From Annulohypoxylon bovei var. microspora (Eukaryota; Ascomycota; Sordariomycetes; Xylariales; Hypoxylaceae): 64,000 nt of DNA. The position numbers and the translations under genes were made by a program. Below are positions 36,201-47,064 of the stretch, one piece after another. The first letter of the stretch is position 1. Every line of letters starts with the position of its first letter. The stretch lies in NCBI GenBank assembly GCA_022836615.1, contig MU405325.1, positions 62,001-126,000 on the forward strand, written 5' to 3'. Under the pieces are notes generated by a model. That model was not told the DNA's origin and made no database searches. It saw nothing but the letters and a program-made list of their open reading frames with translations.

Positions 36201-37638
36201 TCCACCATCTTGAAAGTCTTCATGGCATTTGAAACAACAGAAAATAGAGAAGGATGGTGATTCTAGGATATCTTTCATCAATATACGTGACGACGGACGA
36301 TCTTTCGGTATTCTTCTGAGAAGATCTTGTATCCAAGTTAATGGTTCGTTGTCATGTTCTGATACCATATTACCAAGACGAAGGTCCTCCAGCCAGGATG
36401 ACACGACAGGATAGTTAGCGTATATATATGGCGCAGCTTTAGTCTTGCGAGCATGCGAAGAAATACGTCCCCTCAACTCATCAATTTGCCGGCCTAGCAG
36501 TCTCGTTGTCATTTCGAGGAAAACGATACCTAAAGACCATAGATCGCTCGACGACCCTACTTGCTCCTTTCGGGCAACTTCAGGGGCCATATAGTCTGGG
36601 CTAACAGGTATATTCATGTGTCGCGTATTGCTAGTCGGGCGATGTGCCCAATTGTAAGCAGATCCAAAATCGCTAAGATAGACGCCGCTATCATAAATCA
36701 ATATGTTGCGGGCCGTGAGGTCTCGGTGTCTAATGCGGTTCTTGTGGAGATGATGGACGGCACCAGCAAGACAGCCATAGAACCGACGCAACATTTCAAG
36801 TTGCCCTGAATGCAGGATCCCAGTTCTTGTTAGGAACTGGTCGAGTGTGCCATGGGCAACTGGAGACATCAAGTATGCAATATACTCTTTGTCAGTGTAA
36901 CTTCCGATGATCTTAACAAGATGACGATGGCTTAATCGTTTCAACTGCTTCAACTCTTCTAGTATAGAGGCCTGCTCTCTTCGGTTACTATCGGAATCGC
37001 GGCCTCTCAGAACTCGTTTTCGCGCGTACCGTGCGAAACTTAGCCGACTGACAACCAGGTCAACAGCTCTGAAATATTTGTCAATTTCACGAATGTCTAT
37101 GAGGATTGAATACCAAGGCTCACCCGAATCCGCCTTGGCCAAGCAGCCCTTGTGAAGTAAAGTGAGTATCGCCGGAATTTTGAAACATGAAATGCTTGTG
37201 CTTCGACGATTCTAATTCGATTTCTTTGAAATCAGATAGAAAATAACTCTGGATATCTAGGAACGCTTTCCGGAGATCGTTTTTCTCGAGTCGTTCAATG
37301 AAAGTTGGCAATGTCTGCTCATTATAGGGGAGATGGAAGTCGTTTAACTCATGTTTGATAAAGAAGTCCATAGAGTCAAGACTTCCAATATTCCGGAGGA
37401 TGGCATAAGTGCGAGGCCTCAGATACCATGATAACTCCTGCTTATCCCGACCATGTTTCATATCGAGATCTTTTAAGATGATTCGAATTCGCTGCACATT
37501 ATTCTCAGAAATTCGTATAACCTCTTTTCTACGGTCGGGCACTTTGCAGAATCTTTCAAGTTATGTCTCGAGATCCTCCTCGGGGAGGACGAGTGACTGG
37601 CGTGGGTTGCCTAGGAACGCACGAATACTCGAAATCAT
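33264..37638 (-). CDS. Protein kinase-ankyrin repeat protein with in-frame stop near 5' end
   Basis: Main exon 37068-33264, preceded by a 55-bp intron (GTGAGC...TTTCAG) and a 5' exon ending at 37124. The intron interrupts the glycine loop GLLGQGGFG, and joining restores it. Kinase landmarks: the ARKR lysine (about 37019), HRDLTARN (36728-36705) and DFGSA (about 36671), followed by a PDYMAPE segment and SSDLWSLGIVFLEM. A long acidic Ser-rich linker follows. At least six ankyrin repeats (for example GKTPLHMAIENENFHG and GNTPLHLAVRRQDK) fill roughly 34,540-33,290. All active-site residues are present, so an active Ser/Thr kinase is expected. The only ATG giving a plausible N-terminus is at 37638 (MISSIRAFLGNPRQ), but its frame has TAA at 37563-37561 before the rest of the open frame. 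Without it the next in-frame ATG is 37461. The 3' part is intact, so this may be a recently damaged gene, or one with an unrecognised intron or later start. Role unknown; similar fungal proteins are signalling or self/non-self candidates. Confidence 0.8.
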
Positions 37639-37678
37639 GGCGAATTGACACTCGGGGCTATATATCAACAGTGGTAGG

Positions 37679-37702
37679 AATTAAAAATAAAAATAAAAAT
37701 AA
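37679..37702. repeat. AAAAAT simple repeat
   Basis: About four AAAAAT/AAATAA units immediately before the start of the AT-rich block, between the kinase gene's promoter and the short minisatellite at 37799. Confidence 0.6.
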
Positions 37703-37798
37703 AATGTTTAGTTTAACTACCAAGTAGTTAGCATATTTCGATAATTAAGGTGGCTTTTATTTTACTTACCAATATTGTAGCATCTTAGTGGGGCTCAT

Positions 37799-37859
37799 AG
37801 CTCGGACCACCTCGTCGACTAGCTCGGACCACCTCTCGGCGATTAGCTCGGACCACCTC
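37799..37859 (+). repeat. Three copies of AGCTCGGACCACCTC at the isochore border
   Basis: Exact 15-bp copies at 37799-37813, 37821-37835 and 37845-37859 (spacing 22 and 24 bp). It is the only GC-rich sequence at the border between gene-bearing DNA and the AT-rich block. The sequence just beyond is strongly AT-rich, so it marks the edge of the degraded repeat DNA. Confidence 0.8.
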
Positions 37860-37864
37860 TTAAT

Positions 37865-40800
37865 TTTTAAGTTATTTAATCATGTGATGTGATTATTAAT
37901 TTAAAGACCATATTAAAACTGTATTAAAACTGTGTTAAAATTATATTAAATTCGGTTTTAATGTAATATTATTTTATAATTAATCGTAAAAATTAAATAA
38001 AAATTTAAAATAATTTAAATTTACTTATTTTATAATATAATTAATATTTATAATGAATTTAATTAAATTAATTATATAAATATAACTTTTAATTTATATT
38101 AATATTTTATATTATAAATAATTATAAAATTAATATAATATTTTTTTATTAAATATTTTAAAAAAAAAAAAATTATTATAATTAAAATCGTAATTTTCGA
38201 AAACGTTTATTACTTAAAATTATATTAAACTTAATTAAATTCAAATAAATATAAATTAAATATTTACGTTTAAATAAGGTAAAAATTAATTTTATATTAT
38301 AATTAAAGTTATAAAAAATATCGATTAATTTAAGTTTAATGTTAATGTAATTTAAAATTATTTTAAAAATAAATTCATTATTTTTATTTTTATAATTTTT
38401 ATCGCTTTTATTTTTAATTTAAATTTTTTAAATATAATATTAATAAAAATTTAAAAAAAAATTAAATTAAAAAAGGTTAATATTAATTTAATTAAATGTT
38501 TTTAAAGGAGCGGAAATAATGGTATTAATTTAAGTTATATATTAATTTTTAAAATAATTTTAAATTATTTTACGAATAAACTTTTATTTATATATTATTT
38601 TTAATATAAAGGCGTAAAATTTTTATATTTATAATTAAAAGAATTAATATAAAATAAAAACATATTTAATTTATTTGTAAATTATTAATAAAAAATAAAT
38701 TACCTTATTAAATAAGGTTTATTAAAATTTATTACTCGAGTTTTAAATTTAAAAAAAAAGTAATTTAAAATTAATTTTTTTTAAATTCGTTATGTTTTAA
38801 TTTTTTATGTTTAAACTTATCTTTATATTTATAATTTAAAAAAAGTTTTAAAAGAATTTAATTTAAATTTAATTTTAATTTAATTTCACTTCTTTTTTTA
38901 TTTATTTCCTTATTTATTTTTTCATTTATTTTTTCATTTATTTCCTTATTTTTTTTTTCATTTATATTATTAATAATTTACAATTATAATTAAAATGATT
39001 CATTTAAATTAAAAAATTCATTAATTTTTTACAAAAAAAATTAAAAAAATATAAATAAATTTTACGTAATAAATTAAAATTTAATTTAAAATAAAATTAA
39101 AATAAATATAACATTAAAATTTTAAAGCGTTTAAAGGGGAAAGCCTTAAAATAAATAAAAAAAATGGCTTTTAAATTAATTTAAAGGTAAGTGAATAAAT
39201 ATTAAATTTATTAAATCATTTTACATATATAACGGCGGTAATAAAATAAAAAGGTTTAAAGAAAAATTTTCGGACGAAGGTTATATTAAAATAATTTTCC
39301 GTGCAAGTACTTTTTTTTATCGTAATCGTTTAAATAGCCTTAAATAATTAAAAGCATTATATATAACATCATCGTTATAAAAATCTAAAGTTAACTTTTA
39401 TTTAATTTAACGCGAAGGTAAAAGGTGAAAAAAACGTTCTTTAATCGTACGAATTAAAGGTATAAAAGTTAATAAATTAATATGAAAAATATCGTAAAGT
39501 TAATTTATAATAATTAAAATACTTTTCTTAAAAAGTAATCCACATTAATTTAAATATGGTTTTAATATAATATAAAATATTATAAAATAATTTATAAATT
39601 ATAAAAAATGTTAATTAAAATAATCGCGAAATTTATTATTATATTATTTATAAATATTAACTTAAATATAATTTTAATATAATTTTAATATAAACTTATA
39701 TTATAAGTTTATATTTTATAATAAAACGGGTAAAAAAAAAAAAAAACCAAATTATTAATTTATGGTTAATTTAATTAAAAATTAATTTATAATTCTTATA
39801 TTTAAACTTTTAAATGAAACAAAATTAACACCATTTATTAATAATAATAAATTAACGCATGGCTTTAAATAAAAATTAACATAATTTTAAATTGGTTTAA
39901 ATATTAATTAAATATATTTATGTATTAATTATCGTTATTTTTATATAATTAATCGGATCGTAAGTTTAATAAAAAATAATTAAAAAATTATTTTTAATTT
40001 AATTTTGAAATAATCTTAAACTTTATTTACCTTAACCATTATACATAACATATAAATGCTATTATAATTAAATAAAATTAATATAAAATTATTAAATAAT
40101 TAAAAACCTTTATTAATAATATAAATTATGTTAATATTTTAAAACGCTTAATTATAAATTAAATTAAAACCGATAATAATAAAATAATTAAATAAGTAAA
40201 TTAATAAATATAATTTTAAATTAATTTAAAAACATATATATACATTATAATTTAAGTGATTATTTAAGGAAAAATTACCAAAGCATTTAAATTAATTTTA
40301 ATATTAAATACTTAATTAATTAAATAAAAGTTATTAAATATAAATATTTATAATAAATTAATAATTTAAATTAATACCATTTAAATTTAATTAAAGATTA
40401 ATTTTAAATTACCTTTAATAAAAACATATTAAAAAGGTAAAACCTTAGGTTAACTTTTAAAATAAAGCTTATATAAAATTAATAAATAATAATTTTAAAA
40501 TAAATTAAAAACATATTAATAATATAAAACTAGGTTTTATTTATAATAAAAAATAAAATAATATATGGAATATTATTTAAAAACGGTTTTAATGTAATTT
40601 AAATTTAATTTAATTTAAATATAAAATAATTAACTTATTAACATTTAAGTTATTATAAAAAGCCATGGTAATAAAAGTAAAAGTAAAAATAATAATAACC
40701 ATTTTTAATTAATAAAAAATTTTTAAAAAATATATAAAATATAAAATTAATTTATTTAATAAAATAATAAATAAATATATAAAAAAAAAAGGTTAAAAAA

Positions 40801-43800
40801 ACATTATTTTATTAAAAATAAATATATATTTATTAAATTACGCATAAACCGTGTTAAATCTTCACTTATTATTAAAATAATTAATATACGTTATAAACAT
40901 TATAAATAAACTTAACATAATAAAAATATATAAATATTACATAAAAATTTTATAAAAATTATATAAAAATTATATATATTAATATTATTAAATCTAATTT
41001 ATAACTTTTTTTATTTTAATTCTTTAAATAAACCTTATTCTTTTTTTTTTAATTTATAAACCTTTAATATTCGTTTAACCTAAGCTTTTTTTTCAATTAC
41101 TTTTTAATATAATTCTTTTATTTTTTTCTCCTTTTTTATAAGCTTAATTTTAAAAATATTTTTAATAATTATAAAAACTTTTAAATGGTTTTATTTATAT
41201 TAACTTAAACGTGATATAATGTCGAAATATATTAAAATTATTCCTTTTTTAAATTTATTTAATGATAATTATAAAGGCCTTTTAAATGAGGATAAATTAA
41301 ACTTAATATCTTATAAAAATAATTATAAATTAAACTTAAAATGATTTTTTTAATTATTTTGCGTTATATAATTTAAATATTCCGGTAATTTAAGTTTAAG
41401 TAACTTTATAAGTATAAATTAATTTTAAATTAAATTAAAATTAAGTTACTTTTATGATTTATTAAGGTTAAATGATTTATAAAAATCCATCCATTAATTT
41501 AAAAACGCGTTAAATTCATTTTTAATTTATATAATGCCTTTATTATTACTCGTTAAGTTTATGTTATTAACTTATTATAATAAATTATTAAGCTTTAATA
41601 ACAATTTTAAATTAATTTTAAACTAATTTAAAATAATATCGGTATTATTAAACGTATTTAAAAAATTAAAAGAAAATAATGGATTTCGCTTTTTTTTCTT
41701 TACTTGCTTATAATAATTTCTATTTATTAAAATGCTTAATTAAAAGTTGTTTAAATACGTATCGTAATGTAATTATAAGGCAGTTTTAACTTATTTTAAT
41801 CTTTTATTTTACGTACGAAATATACCTTTATAAATATGTTTTTTTATTTATGGAAAATATTATGCTTTTTATAAATTATAAGCCGCTTTTTACAATTTTT
41901 AATAAACTTATAAAAACTAAATAATAATTAATTTAAAATCGTTTTAAAATTAATTTAAATTAACATTTATAATTTTATAATTATTAAAAATAAAATTGAT
42001 TTTTTAATAAAATTATTAATTATAAAATGTTTATTTTTATTAATATTAATATGTTTTAATGTATTTGATTAATTTATAAGGTTAATTTTAAAGTAAGCTT
42101 AATATAATCCCCTTTAAAATTAATTTGGTAATTTATTTTCTTATTAATTTTTAATTTTTATATAAGATTAATTTTATTTATTTTAAAATTAATTTTAAAC
42201 TAATTTTATAATAATTTATTTATTTAAATAAAGCTTAATCACTGCGTTAATTATTTTTAACAAATGAATTTGTAAGGGTAAACCGAATATTTGGTTTAAA
42301 AATACATTTAAATTATATTAAAGAAATTTATTATGAAATTTACATTGTAAATAAATTTTATAAAATATTATAATATATAATAAATGCTTTTACCATAATT
42401 TTAAAAGGTTTAAACTTAAAATAAATTAATATTTAATTTAAGAATAATTTAAAAATAATTTAAAAATAATGTATTATATGTATATTTTTTAAATATTAAT
42501 TTAATTTATATGCTTGTTTTTTACATATATTTAAAATAATGATAAAAATTAAAGTATTAACCTACTTTTAATACGTTCTTTATATATACTTAAAACGCAT
42601 TAAGGTTTTTAATATTATTTTAAATTAATAAAATAAATAATAAAATAATTAATAATATATTTATATTATTTCTTAATTAAAAAATATATAAGTAAACGTT
42701 TTAATTTTTATAACTTATTAATATTACTTTTATTTATGGTTCATTAAGATTATACCATTTATAATTTCATTTAATTTAACGATTAAATATAAATTAATTT
42801 ACTTATAAACCATTTTAAATAACAAATCCATTTAAATATAAACGTAATTTTAAAATGTTTCCACTTATTTTTTCGTTATACAAATAATAATATATTTATT
42901 AATATTTTTCTTTACCCTTAAATAATAGATTTCTTGGATTTAATATTCATTTTTAAGCTATTTTAAATCTAATTTAAATTTACATTAAATTTTAACGAAA
43001 ATAATTTTTATAAAATATTATATAAATCTTTTTTTATAAATAATAACGTTTATAACACACTTTATATTCAACGCTAAATAAGCCTTTTAAAGGTTATTCA
43101 CTTAAAATTATTAACATAATTAAATATAATTTAATTTAATTTAAAAATAAACTAAAATTAATTTTAATATAATTTCTATTTAATTAATATAAGATTTTTA
43201 TTTATTATAAGCTTTAACATTTTATAATTTTAAATTATTTTTATAAAGTTTTATTTAAATTATATAAGTAACTTTATTAATAGCGGTGGGTGGTATATAT
43301 ATAATCCATAAATAATAAAAACCATAAATTAAAATACTTCGAAATTATATAAAATATATAAATTAAATTAAACTTTATAAACATAATAAACAATTATTTT
43401 AATTCCTTATAAATAATTATAACCATAATTCCAAAGCTTAATTATAATACATTTTATAAATAAATAAATGAAAAGCTTAAATTAATTTAATAACTTATTA
43501 ATACATAACGTTCAAAGAAATTAAAAATTAACATAATTAATATTATTCTTTAATAATAAAACAAAATAATAAAGCTTTACATTATAATTAAATAAGCATT
43601 TAATAAAAAAGGTTTATAAAAGTATATATTAAACTTAATTTTAAAATAATATAAAAAAAGTTAAGTAAATTTAATAAAACTTACTTTATTTCGTTTAAAA
43701 ACATATAAAACCCCCATTTTATAAATATTACTATAATATTTTAATACATAAAAAAAACAAAGATTTCTTTAATAAAATTAAGTAATTACATGAAATAATT

Positions 43801-44618
43801 TATAATTAAATAAATATAAATAAAGATTAATTTTAAATTAAACATAAATTAAGTTTATTATTTACATAAACATTTTATTTCATAACTTTTTTATTAATAT
43901 TTTCTTTTTCTCATTTTTAATATCCTTTTAATATAATAATATAAACTTTATAATATCCATTTAATCATATTAAAGATTATTCTTAAATTAATTTAAAAAA
44001 TTATTTACAAGTATTTTCGGATTTATATATTCATAATAATAAATTCCGGTATAAACGTAAAGTTAATAATAAACTTAACGTTGTTATTTAAGTCCTTTAC
44101 TTAAATTAATTTAAAATTTATTTTTAACCTTTTTTAAACCGATTTCGAACCGGTTTAAAGTTAATTTTTTAAAACCTTCACGTACGATATTAATTAAAAA
44201 GTATTAATCTTAAAGCCTTTTTTTTAATTAAAATAAAATTAATTATATAATGTTAATTAATTAATATAAAAGTTTATAAAAAAGTTTAATATTTATTTTA
44301 AATATTATAATTATAGCGAGTTTTTTAAATCCCTTTTATTTAATTTCTTCATTTTTATTACTTATATTATATAAATATAATTTCAAATTAATTTTAATAA
44401 AATGTATAATCCTTTTAAAATTAATATTAAAATAAACTGGTATATTTAAATGATTTTATATTTTTAAAACATTAATATTATACTTTTTAAACATTGAAAA
44501 CATAACTTTAAATAAACGCGTAATTTTTTAAATTAATTTTAATATAAACTTAATATAAATTTAATTGCCATGTGATTTAAGATTATATCGCTGGTTTTTT
44601 AACTTATTAAATTTATTA
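37865..44618. repeat. Extremely AT-rich, RIP-like degenerate repeat block 1
   Basis: No plausible gene in almost 7 kb; stop codons in every frame at high density. Guanine and cytosine together are only about a tenth of the bases in the stretches counted. The remaining C is mostly in CpG (in 38161-38520 I count 12 C, 7 of them followed by G). This is what decayed transposons look like after repeat-induced point mutation. Individual element boundaries cannot be placed by eye. Confidence 0.8.
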
Positions 44619-44623
44619 AAAAC
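44619..44623. repeat. Target-site duplication AAAAC, left
   Basis: Five bases immediately before the TGTCAGG start of the 5' LTR, matched by the five bases immediately after the 3' LTR at 47310-47314. Five-bp duplications are usual for LTR retroelement integrases. Confidence 0.85.
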
Positions 44624-44702
44624 TGTCAGGAGACAAAGGAGATAGTACTAGTAGAGCTCTTATGTGGGCCTAGCGAGGCCCCAGCGCAGCTGGAGTGAGG
44701 TG

Positions 44703-44727
44703 TATATAAGGGGGCTTCGCCCCCTTA
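44703..44727 (+). promoter_or_regulatory. LTR TATA box overlapping a strong hairpin
   Basis: TATATAA at 44703-44709 is the evident promoter of the element's transcript. Its last bases are also the left foot of an 8-bp perfect stem (TAAGGGGG / CCCCCTTA around CTTCG). The same structure is present in the 3' LTR at 47144-47168. The predicted RNA start, 35-45 bp downstream, falls at the sequence complementary to the primer-binding site. Confidence 0.7.
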
Positions 44728-44746
44728 TTACACATTTGAGAGGAGC

Positions 44747-44755
44747 ACGCATTAT
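44747..44755 (+). promoter_or_regulatory. Candidate RNA 5' end / self-primer segment
   Basis: ACGCATTAT is the exact reverse complement of ATAATGCGT at 44871-44879, next to the LTR. It lies about 40 bp after the TATA box, where the transcript should begin. In Tf1 and related elements the first bases of the RNA fold back on the primer-binding site and prime reverse transcription. Confidence 0.6.
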
Positions 44756-44870
44756 TACAGTCACTATTCTATCCATTTGCAGCGATGCAGCTGCGCTGCA
44801 CCTGTGTAGCCCGCTAGTCGTTCACCCTGTGCACAACTACTATTATGGGCCCCAGTTCCTCCCTGACAAG

Positions 44871-44879
44871 ATAATGCGT
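44871..44879 (+). other. Putative self-priming primer-binding site
   Basis: ATAATGCGT, two bases inside the 5' LTR, is where the minus-strand primer must bind. It pairs perfectly over 9 nt with the LTR segment 44747-44755. I recognise no tRNA 3' end complement here, so self-priming is the simpler reading. Confidence 0.6.
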
Positions 44880-45223
44880 CAACCCCCGCGCGGGCCGTTC
44901 GGCAGCAGGTTTACATCAGGGCGCGGCGCGGACGCTTCGAAGATATCGCGAGAAGAGATCGAGGAGAGCTCGAGAAGAGAAGAGAAAGAAGAGGTTATCG
45001 AGATGGGGAGGATCGAGAGAAGAGGGAGAAAAGGCTGTGTGCCAACAAGGTGGCGAACGCGATGCGGCCCACTCTCGAGCGAAACAGAGACGTCACCCAT
45101 CCCCTTTGGTCTAGTTCGTGGATCCGCTAATCAGATATAGTTTGAGACAGAGTTCAGGTTGTTGCCAAGAGGCGTAGACCTTGCGCAGCAGCTTAGAGTT
45201 TGCTATCAGTTCGAATGTGTGGA

Positions 45224-45470
45224 GATCCTGCTGAAGGTTCAGAGCACGCCCTTCGAATAGCTAGGAGGCGCCCAGCGTGGTAGCTAGCGTCCCTGAGGCG
45301 ATGAGTACGGAGAAGGGGTTATCGAAGGCCCGTGAGGATGTCCTGCCGAAGGTTCGAGCGTGTTCTCGAATAGCTAGGAGGCTCCCAGTGTGGTAGCTAG
45401 GGCCCTGGAGACCGTATGAACGCAAGGGGAGCGAAGGCCCGTGAGGATGTCCTGCCAAAGGTTCAGGGAG
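45224..45470 (+). repeat. Imperfect ~110-bp tandem repeats inside the element
   Basis: A block containing CTGCTGAAGGTTC (45228-45240) recurs as CCTGCCGAAGGTTC (45342-45355) and CCTGCCAAAGGTTC (45451-45464), spacings 115 and 109 bp. The shared parts also include AATAGCTAGGAGGC and GTGGTAGCTAG. No coding role is seen; this is 3' of the antisense gene. Confidence 0.75.
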
Positions 45471-45617
45471 CGAGAAGAGCTACGAGAGAGATAGACACCT
45501 TACGAGCGAGGGAGCTTCGAGGCCCCTTTGCGGGACAAGCAGAGAAACGGCTGGTACCTTACCAGGCTTTCACATTACTAATACTAGTGGTAGACCTAAG
45601 CTACAGTGAGAGACAGT

Positions 45618-46539
45618 TCATTCTTCCCCAGAGCCATAAGGGTTACTGTCTGGGTTAGGTAGTAGGGGGTTCGCCACAGCGTCACGATTACCTGCCGTGG
45701 ACGCTCCGCCGCGAGCCTTGGTCCTTCCAGAGCGTGTTCGCGGAGCTGGCGCAGCTGGTACAGCTGGCGTTGCAGGGCTAGGGTTCGAGGCCTAGGAGAT
45801 GGAGGTTAGCTGGAGATACACTGGTAGGTAGAAGGAGATGTAGCGTACCGAGGCTTGTACGATGACCTTGAGTGACTCGAGGACCTGGGTAAGAGCTAGC
45901 TGGTTATCAGCGCTTCGCTCCAGGTTAGCAGCGAGGTTGGCGAGATGTCCATTCGCAAAAGTGTGGGCAACGATTATCCTATCCAGACCACTCTCAATGT
46001 GAGATAAGTGCGAGGACACGGAGCGGACGTGTTTAGCGGTGTTTTCCAGGGCAAGGAGCCGGCGTTCATCGCGTTCATCATCGAGAGCTCGCTGGTACTC
46101 CTCCCGTTGGGTAGCCGACATACTGAGCTCATTTTTCTTACGCTGGAGCTCCTTTCGAACGTCGAGCTGGAGGCGATCCAGCTGCAACCTAACAATGTCG
46201 TCGGAACAGATATATTCATACAGATCCCGGCCAGCAGCGGCAAGGACGCCGTACGGCTGCAGCGTGGTTAGAGTGAATTTGCCAGGAGATGAGAAATTAG
46301 GAGACGAGATACTAGGAGTCATACATTGACACAGTCCTTACGGTTAACTCGACAGGTCTCACACTTTACAGAAGCAGCTACATCGCGGATGGTTAGCAGG
46401 GAGATAACAGCAGAATCAGACTGACGAGCTTACTGCGTGAGCAAAGGCAGTGTTTTATTTCTTTACCGACGGTCCACTGGGCTAGGTGGCTGAGGCACCT
46501 ACAGCAGGGTGTTTCATTGACGACGAATTCTTCAGCCAT
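45618..46539 (-). CDS. Element-borne Cys-rich, coiled-coil protein gene, four exons, antisense
   Basis: Exons 46539-46434, 46377-46325, 46256-45849 and 45791-45618; introns 56, 68 and 57 bp. Each intron has GT (GTAAGC, GTATGA, GTACGC), a CTAAC branch site and TAG/CAG. Spliced length gives 246 residues and no internal stop. Residues 1-54 hold a cysteine cluster: C12, C15, C31, C33, C41, C44, C51 (CRC...CLC...CETC...C), a plausible zinc-binding unit spread over the first two exons. Residues 70-190 are strongly helical and charged (coiled coil). The tail is Pro/Ala-rich, then basic (PRTRSGRTKARGG), then Ser/Asn/Pro-rich. It resembles the Cys-motif proteins scattered in multiple copies through ascomycete genomes, but I assign no function. 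It could be a DNA- or RNA-binding accessory or regulator, or a captured host gene. Open frame and perfect splice sites argue it is functional or was very recently. Confidence 0.85.
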
Positions 46540-46892
46540 AGTTATGGTTATATCGCGGCGAGGTAACTGAAATTTCAGTATTAAAAGATTATGAGGAGAT
46601 GAAATAAGACGAGGAATTAGCCAGGCAGGGCAAGGGTTATTTATCAATTAGAAGGGACCTCGAAGGATTGTGCGGGGAACCTGGTATGGAGGATGTGAGA
46701 TTGTGTGAAATCGTGTGAATTCTTTCTAGCGATTTACACCAAAGGAATCACGATGAGAAACGACGACAGCTCAGAGTTACCTCGAAGCTGCTTCGCGAGT
46801 TTTACCTAGTGCTTTATGGGTTTTTGCCTTACTGAAGGTTTTCCCCATATTCAACATAAATTGTTGGCGAATGCGTACTTAATTAAATGATA

Positions 46893-46996
46893 GGAGGTTT
46901 TATTTTCTACGGAGTAATATCGAGTCAGCAGCGCACCGCATGTGCAGCCTGAAGGACGAGACTTAACGGAAGGAGATTTCATTATCTACGGAGTAA
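46893..46996 (+). repeat. Imperfect direct repeat before the 3' LTR
   Basis: GGAGGTTTTATTTTCTACGGAGTAA-like sequence at 46893-46917 recurs at 46972-46996 with four substitutions, 79 bp apart; the following CGAG...CGCACC parts are also similar. It lies upstream of the antisense gene's start, so it could be promoter sequence for that gene or packaging/structural RNA sequence of the element. Confidence 0.65.
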
Positions 46997-47050
46997 CGAA
47001 GCGAGCTCGCACACACAGCGCTTCAAGCTCCTGAGGACAGGAGCTCAGCT

Positions 47051-47058
47051 GAGGAGGG
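47051..47058 (+). other. Weak polypurine tract
   Basis: GAGGAGGG ends 6 bp before the 3' LTR, where the plus-strand primer is expected. It is short and followed by TGACTC, so the assignment rests mainly on position. Confidence 0.4.
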
Positions 47059-47064
47059 TGACTC

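Larger units (their letters stand above)
44624..44868 (+). repeat. 5' long terminal repeat
   Basis: 245 bp beginning TGTCAGG and ending CCTGACA, so the ends form a perfect 7-bp inverted repeat. It carries a TATA box, a GC hairpin and a second palindrome at 44778-44800 (TGCAGCG...CGCTGCA). It differs from the 3' LTR at a single base (G at 44865, A at 47306). Confidence 0.95.

Noticed and set aside
37543..37563. An intron (donor GTCCTC, acceptor GCAAAG) removing the TAA in the kinase gene
   Set aside because: The donor is non-standard and the length about 49 bp is marginal; all other introns here have good donors. Kept only as an alternative.
44664..45140. 158-codon plus-strand frame, whose first part is repeated at 47105-47416
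   Set aside because: The repeated part is simply the LTR read through; the internal part is low-complexity Glu/Arg from a purine tract with no gag-like features.
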